Shown one piece after another: positions 1 through 13,900 of a stretch of 64,000 bases of DNA (position 1 is its first letter; the number at the start of each line of letters is the position of its first letter). The notes beneath the pieces are model-generated. The model did not search any database, was not told the origin of the DNA, and worked only from the letters and a program-made list of their open reading frames with translations. The position numbers and the translations under genes are program-made. Source of the DNA: Straminergon stramineum (taxonomy: Eukaryota > Streptophyta > Bryopsida > Hypnales > Calliergonaceae); contig OY987265.1 of assembly GCA_963920665.1 (NCBI GenBank), positions 18,481,001 to 18,545,000 of the forward strand, read 5' to 3'.

Positions 1-1976
1 CACTTAAAATTTAGTGAAGTATAGTATTTCTACATTCATCCATCTTTTGGACCAAAAAATACTTTTCAATCATATTCATGCACTTTTTCATCCAAATTTG
101 GCGAATTCGTCCACATTTTAAAATAAAAATGGAATTTTTTTGGCAAGAAAAGATTACTTTTTTTTGGCAAAAAGTAGATATTTATTTTGAAATGGTGCAA
201 TCTAGCCCTGTGGTGCCAAAAAAAAAGGACTAATACCCATGGACTTGAATACAATAGAACTTGTACTAAGTAGTAGGACCAAGACCAGTCTAACACATCA
301 CATTAGAGAAGTTATTATAGTAGGGAGGGTCATTTGCATTCTTGATGTTTGTATGGGGCCAAGGTCGGGGCAGGCAAGCAATATTACTTCAGAGAGTGCT
401 ACTTAGTAGAAGTTCTACTGTACAGTCACTGGAAGTAGTAAGTTTTGAATAATAATTGAGTACATTGATGAAGATTTTCCTAGTTTTTTTGGCCAACAGA
501 AGAGAATTTCCTTGATTCACACATAGCGGTTACAATACCTCTTGAATTGACAACAATGACGACAAAACACGTACTTCCAGTCTAAGACCGAGTGTTCTTA
601 TTTCCGCACTATCGATCTTCGACGAGTTCCAGTTGCTGCAGGCATTTCTCTCCTGAATTTTCCGGGATGTGGCAGCGACCAGAATTTTTACTTCGAGATA
701 AACGTACGTGAAGTTCTCTCAGCTCGCCCCCCAGTTGGTGCACGCGTGTCGGTACGTCTCTCCTCTGTCAAACAATGTTTCGGTAGTTGTATGTTGACTT
801 GATCATTTTCGATACTGTAGTCGTATCTCCCGACGTCTCAAAGTGACCTTCACTCTTCTCTATTCAACTCTCTAGTAACGCTAGGAAGTTTTTCCTGGGG
901 TTTCCTCTATTAAAGACTCAATTTCAATTCAATGTAGTAATCAATTTCGATTTCAAGACAATCCTGAGACTCGAACGTAGTCACTCCTCAAGCAAGGTCG
1001 CTAAGCGGTATATCTTCACGAACTTAATTCTCTTTGTTAAATTGCTGTACTAACTACTCAAACAATAAATTTGTGTGAAGCTCACAAACTCAAGAACGGC
1101 GGAAGGATCACTTTTCACTCTAGTAAACGGAGTGATGCACAAAGTCTGTGTTGCAATGCAAGGTCCTGATTTTGCATCCCAAGCGTCATTTCAGCAAGGT
1201 GTAGTGCCAATTCACATACTCACCAGTTCTCCCAACTGAGGAAGGAAACGCGGTTGTCGTTTCAAAATTTACACGAGATCTGCCCGAGTCTGACTTCAAT
1301 GACGTACTCTCACGACCTCTAACTTAATCGGTTTTCCCAGTGACATCAATCTGACTGTTATTCTTGAACGGCGCTCAGCATCCTAACTGGCACTGCTACT
1401 GCAGTGATCCCTCACGACTTCCCTTCACGGGATGAATGACTTCCTAATCTAAATCAGCCATATTGTCAACGATACGGTGATACACTCTCACTGGCCTTCC
1501 ACAGTATGGCCTTGGGCACATCCTTACAGGGTCAAACAAGAGCATAACATTCAATCAGTTCAAACCCCCTTGGAATTTTATCAATTACAAACATTGATAG
1601 AGGACGATTCATACCATAGGCCCTTAACCCTGGAAGTACACCCTTAACGCAGAGGCCAAAATGTGGCTGATGAATGACTTTTAAGATTACTGTAGAAATG
1701 AAGAATGCACCTACTGGTCCACAATTCAGATAAATTTTGCCAAAGTACCTTGGTTAATCAAAAATTAATCCAAGCGAAACAGGTGAATTCAACGGAATGA
1801 ATAGGAGAAGGAATGACAACAAACAAATCTGAAAACCAACAGTCTTGAAGTGATTCTGCACATTGCTCAATATTGTATTATATTACAACTCTCATCGATT
1901 CACATGAGCTACAAAATTGGTACTCACTGGGAGCTAGTATACAATGGTACAAAGGTCCTACAGTTGCCAGAACAGC
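1..1976. other. Non-coding flank downstream of the kinesin gene
   Basis: I see no open frame or RNA gene here that I can support. Bases 1-350 are AT-rich with homopolymer runs. From about 540 to 1560 the base composition is more balanced and less repetitive, like transcribed sequence, but all frames are broken. Part of this stretch could be the 3' UTR of the kinesin gene, whose stop codon on the minus strand is at 1977-1979, or an unrecognised non-coding transcript. Confidence 0.4.
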
Positions 1977-4900
1977 CTAGCGAGGTGCAGGGCTGCCGCT
2001 CGACGCTCTTTGAAGCAGGTCAGTGAAGTTGCTGATAGACCTTAGTGGGGAGTCTTTGGCCCTAACGTCAGTACGTCTTCTCCTCCCTCCTGTGAATTTT
2101 ATCTGCAAGTTATGCGTGAAGGGTTAGAAGTCTATTACCATGATCAGGTCCTGAAGAAAACTTTGAGAGCATATAAGATCACAGAAGGAAGATTTGAAGT
2201 GTATTGAAATGAAGAAACCTTATATTTGGAGTCTGAAAGCTCTAGTTCAGTAGTTCTCAGGCGATTCTCAAGCAGATTAAGGGCGTCCATTGCTCCAGGT
2301 ACATCCACTGTTTCGGAGACTGACATGCCAGCGGCCTGTTGAACAGCGAAATGAAATTCAGAAAACTTCATGAATTTTTGGAAGGGTAGAATTAGCAACT
2401 AATTTACAGATATCTAAGAATCTCACCAGAGGCAAAAAGTTCTCAGATATGCTAAAACCACTGGATATCCTTTTAGTCACGAAGGTTTACCTGCATGAGG
2501 GCGGAGCACAAGCTCGAGAGCTTTTGTGCTGCTTCGGCCCGACTGTTCTCTGCCTCCTGGACCACACTCACCCATACCCAAGTTAGAATTATCATTAGTC
2601 TCTGAGCACACACTCCTTAGAAGATTTCTGTAAGGTGCAGTTGAAGCCTTCTTGAGCAAAAGTCATTTCAATACGAATCGCCCATCATTTCTGCTCAGAT
2701 TCCCAACAAACATCAGGCCGACCTGCTTACAAGACGGTAAAAAATCTGGCATTCCATATACCAATGGTAACCGATACATAAACAAATGTCCTTGCTCACA
2801 ATCTATACCTGGAGCAGATGGCGAAGATTTAATCGCTCCTCATCGAAGCTGGGAGATGTAATTTTGGGCTCGACTGACTTGTATCTTACCAATTCATCAT
2901 GCATCCCCGCATGCAGGAGCTCAATGCGTCGCAGTTCCTTGCTCAATTCCTCATTGGCCAATTTCAGAGCCTGGTTTTCTTCCTGGGGACATGAAATAAA
3001 AATGAATATGAATACAAATAAATCGACACAGGGTTCAGACCTACCCAGTTCCAGGAAAGCGAGATCCATGAGCAGATCTCGCTGAAGGGACGAGAATGAC
3101 AGCAGCAGACGATGGTCGGTTACAGCAATTAATCGCTGACAAGAGACTTAACGCGCCGAAGCTCACAAATTTTCAAAGTGCATCTATATTACCACTAACT
3201 TCTGCCTAGTATCGGTAAGCGTTGATAACACCTCAACCCAGCTGTCTTAATCCCGTATCCAACAATCCAACAACAACGATGTGATACCAGCGCACCTTAA
3301 TTTTAGCATGATGGGTAATCTGTTGATAGAAAGACTGTTGACTAGAGGGGAGTCTCCTGATCTCCATTTCAAGCTCACTAATCTTTTCCTGGTGATTAAT
3401 GTTCTCAACCTGCAAAAATGAAATAACGAGGGACAGTGAGAGAAAGTACGAGGGCACGCATCAGTACCAAAATGAACTTCTGGGGTAATAAATATTCACC
3501 GGGATATAATCGACAAAATAACCCGCAACGCATCGAGCAAGACATCGATCGAGGCAGCGTGGCGAAAGACGAAATTTGGATTTGGATTCAAGACCATATC
3601 AGCAATGGAATCACTACAAGTTATAGACGCTCCCACTGTCTAGGCAACGATAAAACATTTCTTCATCAACGTCTTGGAAGCTCACCCTGAACTTTTCAAT
3701 CTCATCCGTCAGCATCTGCTCTTTCTGGCGTAAATTCTCAGCAGCTACACGGGCAGTCTCAATCTCGCACTGCCTGAGGTTGATCTCCTCAACCCAGCTG
3801 CAAACAAGTAAACAAAGGGTTAGGGTGAGAATCAGCTAAAGCCCCTATGTTCAACAACGAGTAATCAATTAAATTCATTATCAAGATCATAGATGGAAGC
3901 AAGATAAGTCAAATTTCATACCTCTCTCGTTCCTCAATGTAGGCATTTAATTGTGACCTCAAGCTGGAAAGTTCTTTTTCCTGCATGAGGAGAAAGATGA
4001 TGTGAGGATGAACGGAAACAACAAATGTTGCTATAACGACGCTTATGGATGGATATGGGTCAAACCACACTCTAGAAAAAAATCTCAAGTTCAGTATATC
4101 ATTGCATCTTCAGAAGGTGCTGTTATTGTTATTCCATTCATCAAAAAAGAGGACATACCATTTCTTCAGCTTCCACATTTTTGCGACAGGCCGTCTCTGC
4201 CAGCTGCTTAATCTGTTGGTGATCTAGCATCGACTGCAGAGTCACAATTTTGGTGCTCAGAACCAGAAACACACTATGGAATATACCGCCTAACAAGGTT
4301 GAGAAAGTTTCCACATGCAGCACAGTACGTACCACAACGTTGTTCATTTCCGATTTCACACCAAGTAAATCTCGGAGCACATCATGAGTCATGCTCTCAG
4401 CCTCAGCTAGTCTCGTATGCAGCGTGAAAACCTACAGGGAAAGCCGGTCCGGATTAATGTCTTGAGAAGTGAAAGCTCTAAACAAGAGATTATAACTGTT
4501 TACGGGTCAAAACTCCGTTGCGAATTGGCAGTATCATATCATGATCCTGTTAGTACGGTAACAGACGCCGTAAATCAAAATAATACTATACTGCGCTTAG
4601 CATAGATCTTTCAGGTTAAGCAGTAAACTTCCTGTAATCCTGAGAGTGCTGGCCTGAAAATACCTCTTTCTGGCGAGAGGAAGCAAGTTCTTCAAGCTCT
4701 TTGATACGGCTCTGACATGAGACATGCGTTATGTCTCTTTGTGAAAATGAGTCGTGTGCTGGGTTGGCGTCAAAAGATACAATCTCGGTTTCTACTTCGA
4801 TTGAGTTTGGAATAGTGCAACCAGATTGGACTTCCCAGTTAACTGTTTTCGATCGCTCCACTTGACTTTCCATCCGTTTCAGCTAATCAAGAGGAAGAAG

Positions 4901-7900
4901 AATTCGAGCTTAAGAAAAGTCGAAATTCTTTGATCAATCTTTACATATCAAAGACTTATGTTCATGCCGGTAAAAAAAAGGACAATGAAATACGAGAATT
5001 TACCTTCTGCTGATAATCAGCCTTTTGTACTTCAGCAGCTAGCAAGAGGTCCGATATCTGAGCCATGGCATCATTAATCTGCATTCAATCCACACGTCAG
5101 GCAATTATTACTGGTGCTCTCATAGTCTACAAACCATTCTTAAGGTGGTGAGGAGCTTTACAATACAGAGGATTATCGACGGGAGCATTGAGACGCTGAA
5201 CTTTTATCATTCAATGCGATAAAAGAAATTTATTGATTGCAATTTCATGCAGGATTATAAAAAAACTGTAAACTCGACATTTTCGATACAATAGTATGTG
5301 AGTGCACCTGAACATCTTTGTCTTTCGACGCAATCTCAAGGTTCTCCAGTTTTCTTCGGAAGTGAGAAATTTCAGACTCTTTCTCCTCCACTTTCCTGAA
5401 GCAGAACAAAAAAGCATTAAGTCAACTTAGATAGCATATGAAAGTGCAGACCTCCTGCAGGCCACTTAATGACTAGAAGTTAGTGGGAAATTCTGGGCAC
5501 CTTTCAGTTTCCTGTAGTGCAGAAATTGCATGCTTCAACTCCTCAGCATTGCGGGTATTTGATTCTTCAAGAGCAGATTGAGTCACGAAAATGTGATTGT
5601 TCAATTTCTGCGACTCCATTTCTATGTCTTCCCTGAGCAGGCGCTGCCGTTCTGCTTCTCTCTTCAGTAAGCCCAACTACAAGCAAAAAGGAATAGAAAT
5701 AAACACTCCACATTCAGCAAGGTTGCAATGATCCCGCTGCAACCGTAACATTAATGAGAACAGTTTACATTTTCTCTAAAATCTCGACGAAATTTCAAGG
5801 TAAAATGTCATCAGGTGTTAGGGACACTTCAGTTAAGAGATGAGAACATTCGACCCACTTGGTTCTCTAGAGCGTAGACTGTGCTCTCCAACTCGTGCAC
5901 TGATCTTGTAAGGAGCTTGGCTTCGTCTTCTTTCTCCTTTGCATGAGTTCTGCTTAATTCTCCAGCCTGCACAACATGTAACTGATTATACGACAGGTTT
6001 AAGGAGCAATTGACTCGTGTTTTTTCAATAGAGTCCGGTATCAAAGACAGAATGATTTTTTAAATCCAACCACAAAGTAGTGAATTAGTCTGATCTACCT
6101 GGTGTAATTCAGAGACAACCGCATCACGCTCCTCTACCATAGTGTGCGTCATTTCCAGCTGCTCGGTTAATTCAAGGACTTCGATCTGAAGCCGGTCCCG
6201 TTCGTTTTCGACCTCCTTAAGATCGACAGTGACCTCTTCAAGCGTGTTCGCCATGTTCTGCTCTGCCATTCGCAACTCGTCTTCCAGGCTTTCAATGGTT
6301 TGCCGCTTCTTGTCTAGCTCGGTCTCCAGTTCGCAAGCCTTTGCTTTCCAGGTCCCGGCCTGGTTCCTCGTTTGGACGATCTCTTCTGTTAGTTGACCAA
6401 TCTCAATCTCCAATCTTGCCCGCCTTTCCTTTTGAATATTCACTTCCTGTTGCAAGACCTCTGCTGTAACGCGCAAAGAATCGAGCTCTTGATTAAGGCG
6501 GAGTTCCTGGAAAGCGGACTCCTGGAGTAAATTGAGATCAGATTCTAGATTTTGTAATAGCTCGTCTTTCTGTTTGAGGTCCCTCTCGAGTGCCTCCATT
6601 TCGAGCCTCGTCTCAACCTGCATGTTTTCTGCAGCTGTGGCCCGCTGTTGGTTGGCGACGACTTCGGCAGTAAGGTGTTTCACAACAGATTCCAACTCAT
6701 TCTTCTCATTCTCGAGGGATTCCAGTGCTTCTTGTTCGATAGAATGTCTGCTGAAATGTTCTTCCATTTCACTCTCCCGTATCTGGAGTTTTGCTTGAAG
6801 GTCAGCCACTACGGAACACCCTTCTTCAATTTCATTGATCAAATCTCGTCTTTCAGAATCAATCTCCTCTGTTCTGCGCTGACATTCTCGCAGCGCTTCA
6901 TAGACCAATTCCAATTGCTGTTTGCATTCCTCCTGAGTTGCAACTAGCTTACCCCTGAGAACAAATAATTCGGAGACTTTCTCATCCAGTTGTACCTCGG
7001 TCTCTTGACATCGTTGTTCCCAATCCCATAAATCCACTTCCATGGCTGCCTCCTGGGACTTCAGCTTTTCGACCTCATCTGACAGCAAGCGTACTTCCTC
7101 GTCCTTCTGTTTTCGCAGCTGAGCAAAAGAAGTCCTGGATTCCTCCAAAGATTTCTCGGAAGCTTGTCGTAGTTCTTTGATATCAGCTATTTCTTGAGAT
7201 AGGGAATAAACCTCAGCAGTGAGCACCAATTTATTTTTCTCAAGCTCCTTATTTTGCTGGAAGCAAGCGTCAAGCTGCGATTGAAAGAGCGAAAAATGGT
7301 TCACAACCTCCTGCGAGGATTGAAGCATCTCTGCGTTCTGCAGTTGACTTTGACTAAGAAGGTTCTCTAGATCAGATGCCATGGCATCCTTCTCTCTTGA
7401 TTCCTGGACTGCACTCTCAAGCATTGTTGTCAGGATTTCAAGCTCCAATTTCAGCTCCCAGGACGCCGTAGAGGATTCTTGCAGCTCGGTTTGCAGCCTC
7501 AATATTTTAATCTCTAAATCAGCGCACTTCCGTGACTTTATGTTAACTTCATCTCTGAATACTCTTTTTTCCGTTTCCAGGTTGTTTGCAGTTGCAAGAA
7601 TTTCATCCCTCTCATGCTCCAACTGAGCTGAAGCAACCATGGAAATCTCCAAAGAATTGTGCAATTTCAGAGTCTCTGCACTACTTTCCTGGAGGTTATC
7701 AAGCAGTGAAGATGTAATGCGATCCTTCTCTACCAATTCGTTTGAGGCGCTATCGATAATGGTTCTCAAAATTTCAAGCTCTGTCTGATGCGCAGCGGAT
7801 GCAGCGATGGCTTCCTGAGACTGCTTACAAAGCTCCAGCCTCTGAATCTCCAACCTCTCCAGAAGGTCATTCTTATTCTCTTCCAAAGCCTGACAACGCA

Positions 7901-10900
7901 CAATGCTTTGATCAAGCTTCTCTCGAAGTGACATCATCGTCTCGTGTTTCTCCTGCAATTCGCTTTCCATGGTAGTTTTCAAGATTTCAAGCTCTGTCTG
8001 ATGCGCAGTGGATGCAGCGCTGGCCTCCTGAGACTGCTTACAAAGCTCCAGCCTCTGAATCTCCAACCTCTCCAGAAGGTCATTCATGTTCTCGTCCAAA
8101 GCCTGACAGCGCGCAATGCTTTGATCAAGCTTCTCTCCAAGTAACATCATCGTCTCGTGTTTCTCCTGCAATTCGCTTTCCATGGTGGTTTTCAAGATTT
8201 CAAGCTCTGTCTGATGCGCAGTGGATGCAGCGCTGGCTTCCTGAGACTGCTTGCAAAGCTCAAGCCTCTGAATCTCCAACCTCTCCAGAAGGTCATTCAT
8301 ATTCTCGTCCAAAGCCTGACAGCGGGCACTGCTTTGCTCCAGCTTCTCTCGAAGTGACATCATCATCTCGTGTTTCTCCTGCAATTCGCTTTCCATGGTG
8401 GTTTTCAAGATTTCAAGCTCTGTCTGATGCGCAGTGGATGCAGCGCTGGCCTCCTGAGACTGCTTACAAAGCTCTAGTCTCTGAATTTCCAACCTCTTTA
8501 GAAGGTCATTCTTTTTCTCGTCCAAAGCCAGACAACGCGCACTGCTTTGCTCCAGCTTCTCGTGAAGAACAAATACCATGTGGTCTTTCTCCTGCACTTC
8601 CCTTGAGGTACTTTCGATAATGGTTTTCAAAATTTCGAGCTGTAATTCTTGTGCAGAGGATGCAGCACTAGCTTCCATCGACTGCATACAAAGCTGCTTA
8701 CTCTGCAACTCCAACCTTTCCAGGAGATTCTTCTTATCCTCTTCCAGAGCACTTACACTTACCGAGAGAAGCCTTTTCTCTTGTCCCAGCTGAGAAGCAG
8801 TCACCTGTAAAGAAGCAAGCAAAGACGAAAATTTGATATTGATTTTCTCTATATCAGATTTCAAGGTCTGTGCAGCATGCAGTTCACTGGAAGTGCTTTC
8901 TAGCATAGTTGCCATAATCTCCACGGTTCCATGGAATTCAGCTTCAGATTGCACGAACTTTTCCGAAGTACTTTCCAGCAAATTTTTCTGCGTTTCTGCG
9001 TGTGCCATTAAGTGCACCTCTCTCTCACCTAGTTCGTGAGTAAGCAACCGGAGATCATTAACTTCGGTAACAGCCGCATCCAAACTCCCCTGAATACACA
9101 CCACCTCATTGTGGCTGTTCTCTAGATCAGAGATGAGGGCATGTATAGTAACCTCCGTTTCCAAAAGCTTCGCAGCTGCTGCGTTAACCGCGTAATGAGA
9201 GGCAGCGAGGTCGACTTCGAATTTGCGAATCTCATCTTCAGCAGAATCCTTTTGCTGCCTGAGACTAACAACTTCCATCTCCACCACCTGCTTCATGCGC
9301 ATCGCATCTGCTAGTGAAATCTCAAGTTGCTTCACCTGACCACGTAAATGATTGTTTCCCACCTGCAGCATTTCAGTTGCTTCAATCAATGTAAGTTTCT
9401 CCATCTCCAGCTCTTTTGAATTAGCAACATTAATCCTCAACTCTTCGCACGTTTCTGTAAGCAACCCCTCCAGCTCTTGATTTCTTGTAGAGAGGTGATC
9501 GAACTCAACAGTTAACTCTGAAATATATGCACTCTTTCCAGCCAAGGAAGCCAGCGCTCCTTGAAGTTCATCTTTAGTAGTTGCATATCCTTTGTGTTGC
9601 AACTCCATGTTCTGCATTGCATCCTCTAGAGCTGCTTGCGATCCAACAAACAAATCTTGAGTTCTGTCAAGAGAAGCTTGCAGAGCCTCATTCTCCATGA
9701 CACTATGTTGCACTCTCTGCTCCAAGTCAGTCACCTTTGCATTCATCTTAGCGAGTTTCATATGTGCTCCATCCGTAGCATTTTCGATCTCAGAAATTTG
9801 AATCTTCATAAATTCCCTGAATTCATGGTCGAAGTCAGCTGCTCTCTCCGAACAAATGCCCGTGAGAAGCGTTTTCATCCCATGAATATCTGAACCCAAG
9901 TCCTGCAAATGTTTCTCCACATGATCCATGGTCACAGACACTTCCTCATCAATCATGCTGAGAACCTCATTACTCTCGAGAGTTATTTTCTCCCCCCTCG
10001 ACTTCCATTTGAGCACATCGCGCTTAGCAATTTCATTGGCTCGAACTAATGCATTCACAAGAATTTCTGCCTCCTTCAAAGTGGCCTGCCCGTCCTCAAA
10101 TTGTTTCCTCAACATTATCGCTTCAGTGCTCTTCTCACCGGCACAAAGTTTTGCATCCTCCATCTCTGCCTTCAATTTTTCAATCTGCTTACGCCATTCA
10201 AGAGATGATTCATCCATCTTCTCCTCTGTTCTTACGAGGACGTCCATGACCTTGTGCAACTCACATTCAAAAGTCTTCAATTCCACGTCTCTGCATCTCA
10301 CCTCATCCTGCGCATTCACAAGTGCTTTGCTAATGCTGGTGAGCTGCTGCTTAAGGTCACTCCTTTCGTCAACAAGGCATGCCAGTTCAATTTCCCGCTC
10401 CCTGCTGCTTGCAATAGTCGCACCCAGCTCCAGTTGTACTGACAAGAGAGTGGTGTCCTTGTCGAACACCTCTGCTCGTAGTCTTTCGCACTCACATCTT
10501 ACTTTTTCAACCTCTGTCTTGAGTGCCTCAAGATAATTATGGGAGAGTCTGACCCCTGATTTCGCAATTGCATTACTATCTTCGCAAGGACTAGGGACAA
10601 AGCAACTGCTTTTCTGAAGCTCCACCGAATATTGTTCCCAGCGAGACAGATCCGACTGAAGGGCTTCCTGCTTTGCAAGTAACTGTTGATTGGTGTCTTT
10701 CAACTCTGAACTTTTGTCGAAAAGTTGTTCAATAGCTGTGTCTGCAGCAGATAATAAGGACCGAGACTGTGCAAGATCCAAGGACGTCTTTTCTGCGCAG
10801 CTTTTCAATTCCATGAAATCCAGGGAAATTTGAGTAAGATGACTTGACATTTCTCCACTAGCAATACTGCATTGAGTTTCAAGTTCGCTGAATGTCACTT

Positions 10901-13900
10901 CACACTTCTTTTCGGTTACTATTATTTCGCCCTCCAACTCCTTCAAAGCATTGTAAAACATTTCTTGGCTCTCCGAGAGCTCTCGGTTAGCTGTGACAAT
11001 TCGGTCTTTCATCTGTTCTCTCTCAACATGCCACTGCTTTTCCAAAACTTTGAGTCTCTCTTTTAAATTGCCAAGGGTCATGGTGGACATGCGCTCCTTT
11101 TCATGCGACTCCTTCAAGCTCTTCTCAAGGCCATCAATCTGGCCTTGCAAGGATGAAAATTCCATCTCCCGACAAGCCATGCACCTTGTCAGTCTCTTAT
11201 TCTCCGCTGCAAGAGCTATGGTTTGAAGCTTCAATTGCTCTTCTGAACGCGAAAGCTCTTTCATCAAAAAGTTCGACGCACGCAGTTTTTCTTGAGTCTT
11301 GACAGCCTTGCTTTCCAATTCGGTCCAGTCTCGCTGGAGAACGGTGATATCCTCTTCCATTTTCATAATTAAGCAATCTTTATTGCCTAGATCCTCTTCA
11401 GCACGAGAGTTCTGAGTCCTGAGACTATTCTTAGCAGAAGATTCTGCAGTCAGAGTGTCTGAAAACCATTGTAGCATGATTGTGCAAACGGCAAAATTCC
11501 TCATGATGCCATCGGAGTGGTCGGTACCGCCTGCCTGTCCTGTTTCATTAATGTCCTTTCTTGCGGTAGGGGTTGTTGTCATATCCAATTGCTGCACATT
11601 GACAGACTCTTGTTCTTGCAATCTACCTTTGTCAAGGGCAGTCGGTTGTGATAAACAATCATCAAGTATCCCTTGCATCTCATGGACTGCATCAGTGAGG
11701 GCGTGTTCACCCTCATTAAGATGCTCCAGGAGTTTCGAGGTAGACGCATCCCTCTCTTCGCGTGCAATGTCATTCTCTTTCAACAAAGCCTCATTCTGTG
11801 CGGCCAAGTTCTTCCTCTCTTCCAGGACAGCTTGAACGACCCAAACCAAATCCTGTAGCTCCTTGACAAGCTCAGTTGAACTCCACTTCGTGACTGTCTC
11901 CGTTGGCTGATCTGATGTACCCTGTGGTTTCAGTTTCATGATTTCACTCTGCAAACAACGAATAGCTTGCACTAATTCCAGATCTACAGGGTTTATGTTG
12001 TTTCCATTGAGGACATGAAGGTCTCGATCTTCCACAAGATCAGACACAATCGATTCCACATTATGAATACCCTTTCCAGTCTCATCCGGCTCTACCTCTA
12101 ACAGAGCTCGATCCTCCACAGTATGAATCTCCTCGAGGGTGAAGTTTAACTTCAAGATACAATCCTTACCCTGTTCTAGATACGATGACTGCTTCCTCTG
12201 GGTCGTCGACGTCTCATCACATAGCCTAGCGATATTCTCTATCTCTTCTTTGGCAGATTCCCTTGATCTGGTATTTAAATAAGTGCACCCGCTTCCGAAT
12301 GAAAGTTCCAGAGATTTCAGGTCTTGCTCCAGCTGACTGATGCCGGCAGTTCTCTTGCTAACTAGAATATCTCGCTGTCGCTCATTCTCTGATGCCACAG
12401 AACAACTTGAACACATTCGTTCATCCTTTGTTGAAGACAACTTTTGTATCAAAGACTGAGCCTCCTTCAGCTCCTCCCGCAATTCAAGTTCCTGCAACCA
12501 AGATCATGTCATTGATTTATATCCATTGGATCCCATAATATCCCATTATGGCGGAATAGCAGGTTCGGACCCCACTTCTCTTTAGTCTGCACCTTCATGC
12601 TGTCGAAGTTCCAAACACATGGTACCGTATAATATTACTTGCATCTATGTGATTTGAGAAATTAACTGAGTCATCCGCGATCATACGTCGATTACCTTCA
12701 TGCAAGCTGCAACCACCGCATCTTCGGTATGCTTCAAGGACAGACGCTGCTCTTCTCCAATTTCCTTCGTCTCCAAATGTATTTGTCTAACAGCGTTCTG
12801 TGCTAATATAGCCATCTCCTGCAGCATAACTCATAAATTTAAAATTACTGCTACTATAAATCAGATGTATAAATCAGTTGTATAACTTGGCAGTACGAGC
12901 ATACGACCATCCGTTTAAAACTGAAAATTCTATTGACGAAACCAATACCTGAGCAACTGACAGGTCCGATTCCGCGGATTGTAACCTACACACAAGCATC
13001 TCAGCTGCATCCAATGCTCCCCTAGTTTCCTGAAGCACAGTAAGATATGCTGTGAGGTAGATGTATGCCATTGTTAGATTTCAAAGCACTGATGCAAATC
13101 TGTCCGATAAATAACTTAATTTTGACTAATTTTGACTAATATATATTCCTCACGATTTTTTTATGTTCTTTAGCAAAACACCAAGCAATTTTCAACTTTT
13201 CTTTAAAACTTCATTTTTACGCCGAACCTGCTATTCACCTGAGGTACTCTTCGTAAAGACATTGGCAAATCGAGTAAAAAGAATTCCATAAACGAAAGAA
13301 ATAATCTTTTCAAAAACAATACGTACCTGGAGATCTGCATGCAGATCCGCTGCTTCCCCTAAAGATGCGTTGAGTTGCTTATTGAGGTCAAAACGCAAGT
13401 TAGCTTCACGATCTGCTATATCCTCGCTCTGTACACAACGTCCAATGAAAATATTAATGCTATCCTGATTTTGTGCCGTTCAAATTCCTTTACTGAGAGC
13501 ACCAGGTGACCAATTTCTGCAGGGAATGTACCTGCTGCAATTTTATCTTAAGATTTGATATGAGCTCCAAATGCTGAGCATGGTCCCATTCAATAGCTTC
13601 AGTATCCAGTGCCTGCTCCTGCAAAAAAACGTGACAAAAGATTTTGTTAAGTGAGACGGAATCATGTGATACTTCACAGCTTAACCCAGACGTCTATTTA
13701 CTATATTCCAGAATAGTGAAGTTTACCCGAAGCTTTTGGAGCTCCACCTCACAAGCTTGGTGCTTCAATTTGACTTCCCGAAGCTCAGCATTTGATTCGT
13801 CGAGTTGCCTGCCAGAAGAGTCTAATAAGGTCTCTAGCCCAAAATGTTTAACTGAACTACGTCAAGCCCAAGACCAGCGAGTGTCCACTGAGCTATCGAT

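Noticed and set aside
1096..1112. GCGGAAGGATCA resembles the 3' end of 18S rRNA
   Set aside because: Only about 12 bases match; the sequence before it is not 18S and no ITS or 5.8S follows.
8012..8620. Plus-strand open frame of 202 codons with internal repeats
   Set aside because: It is the antisense of the repeated kinesin coiled-coil exon.
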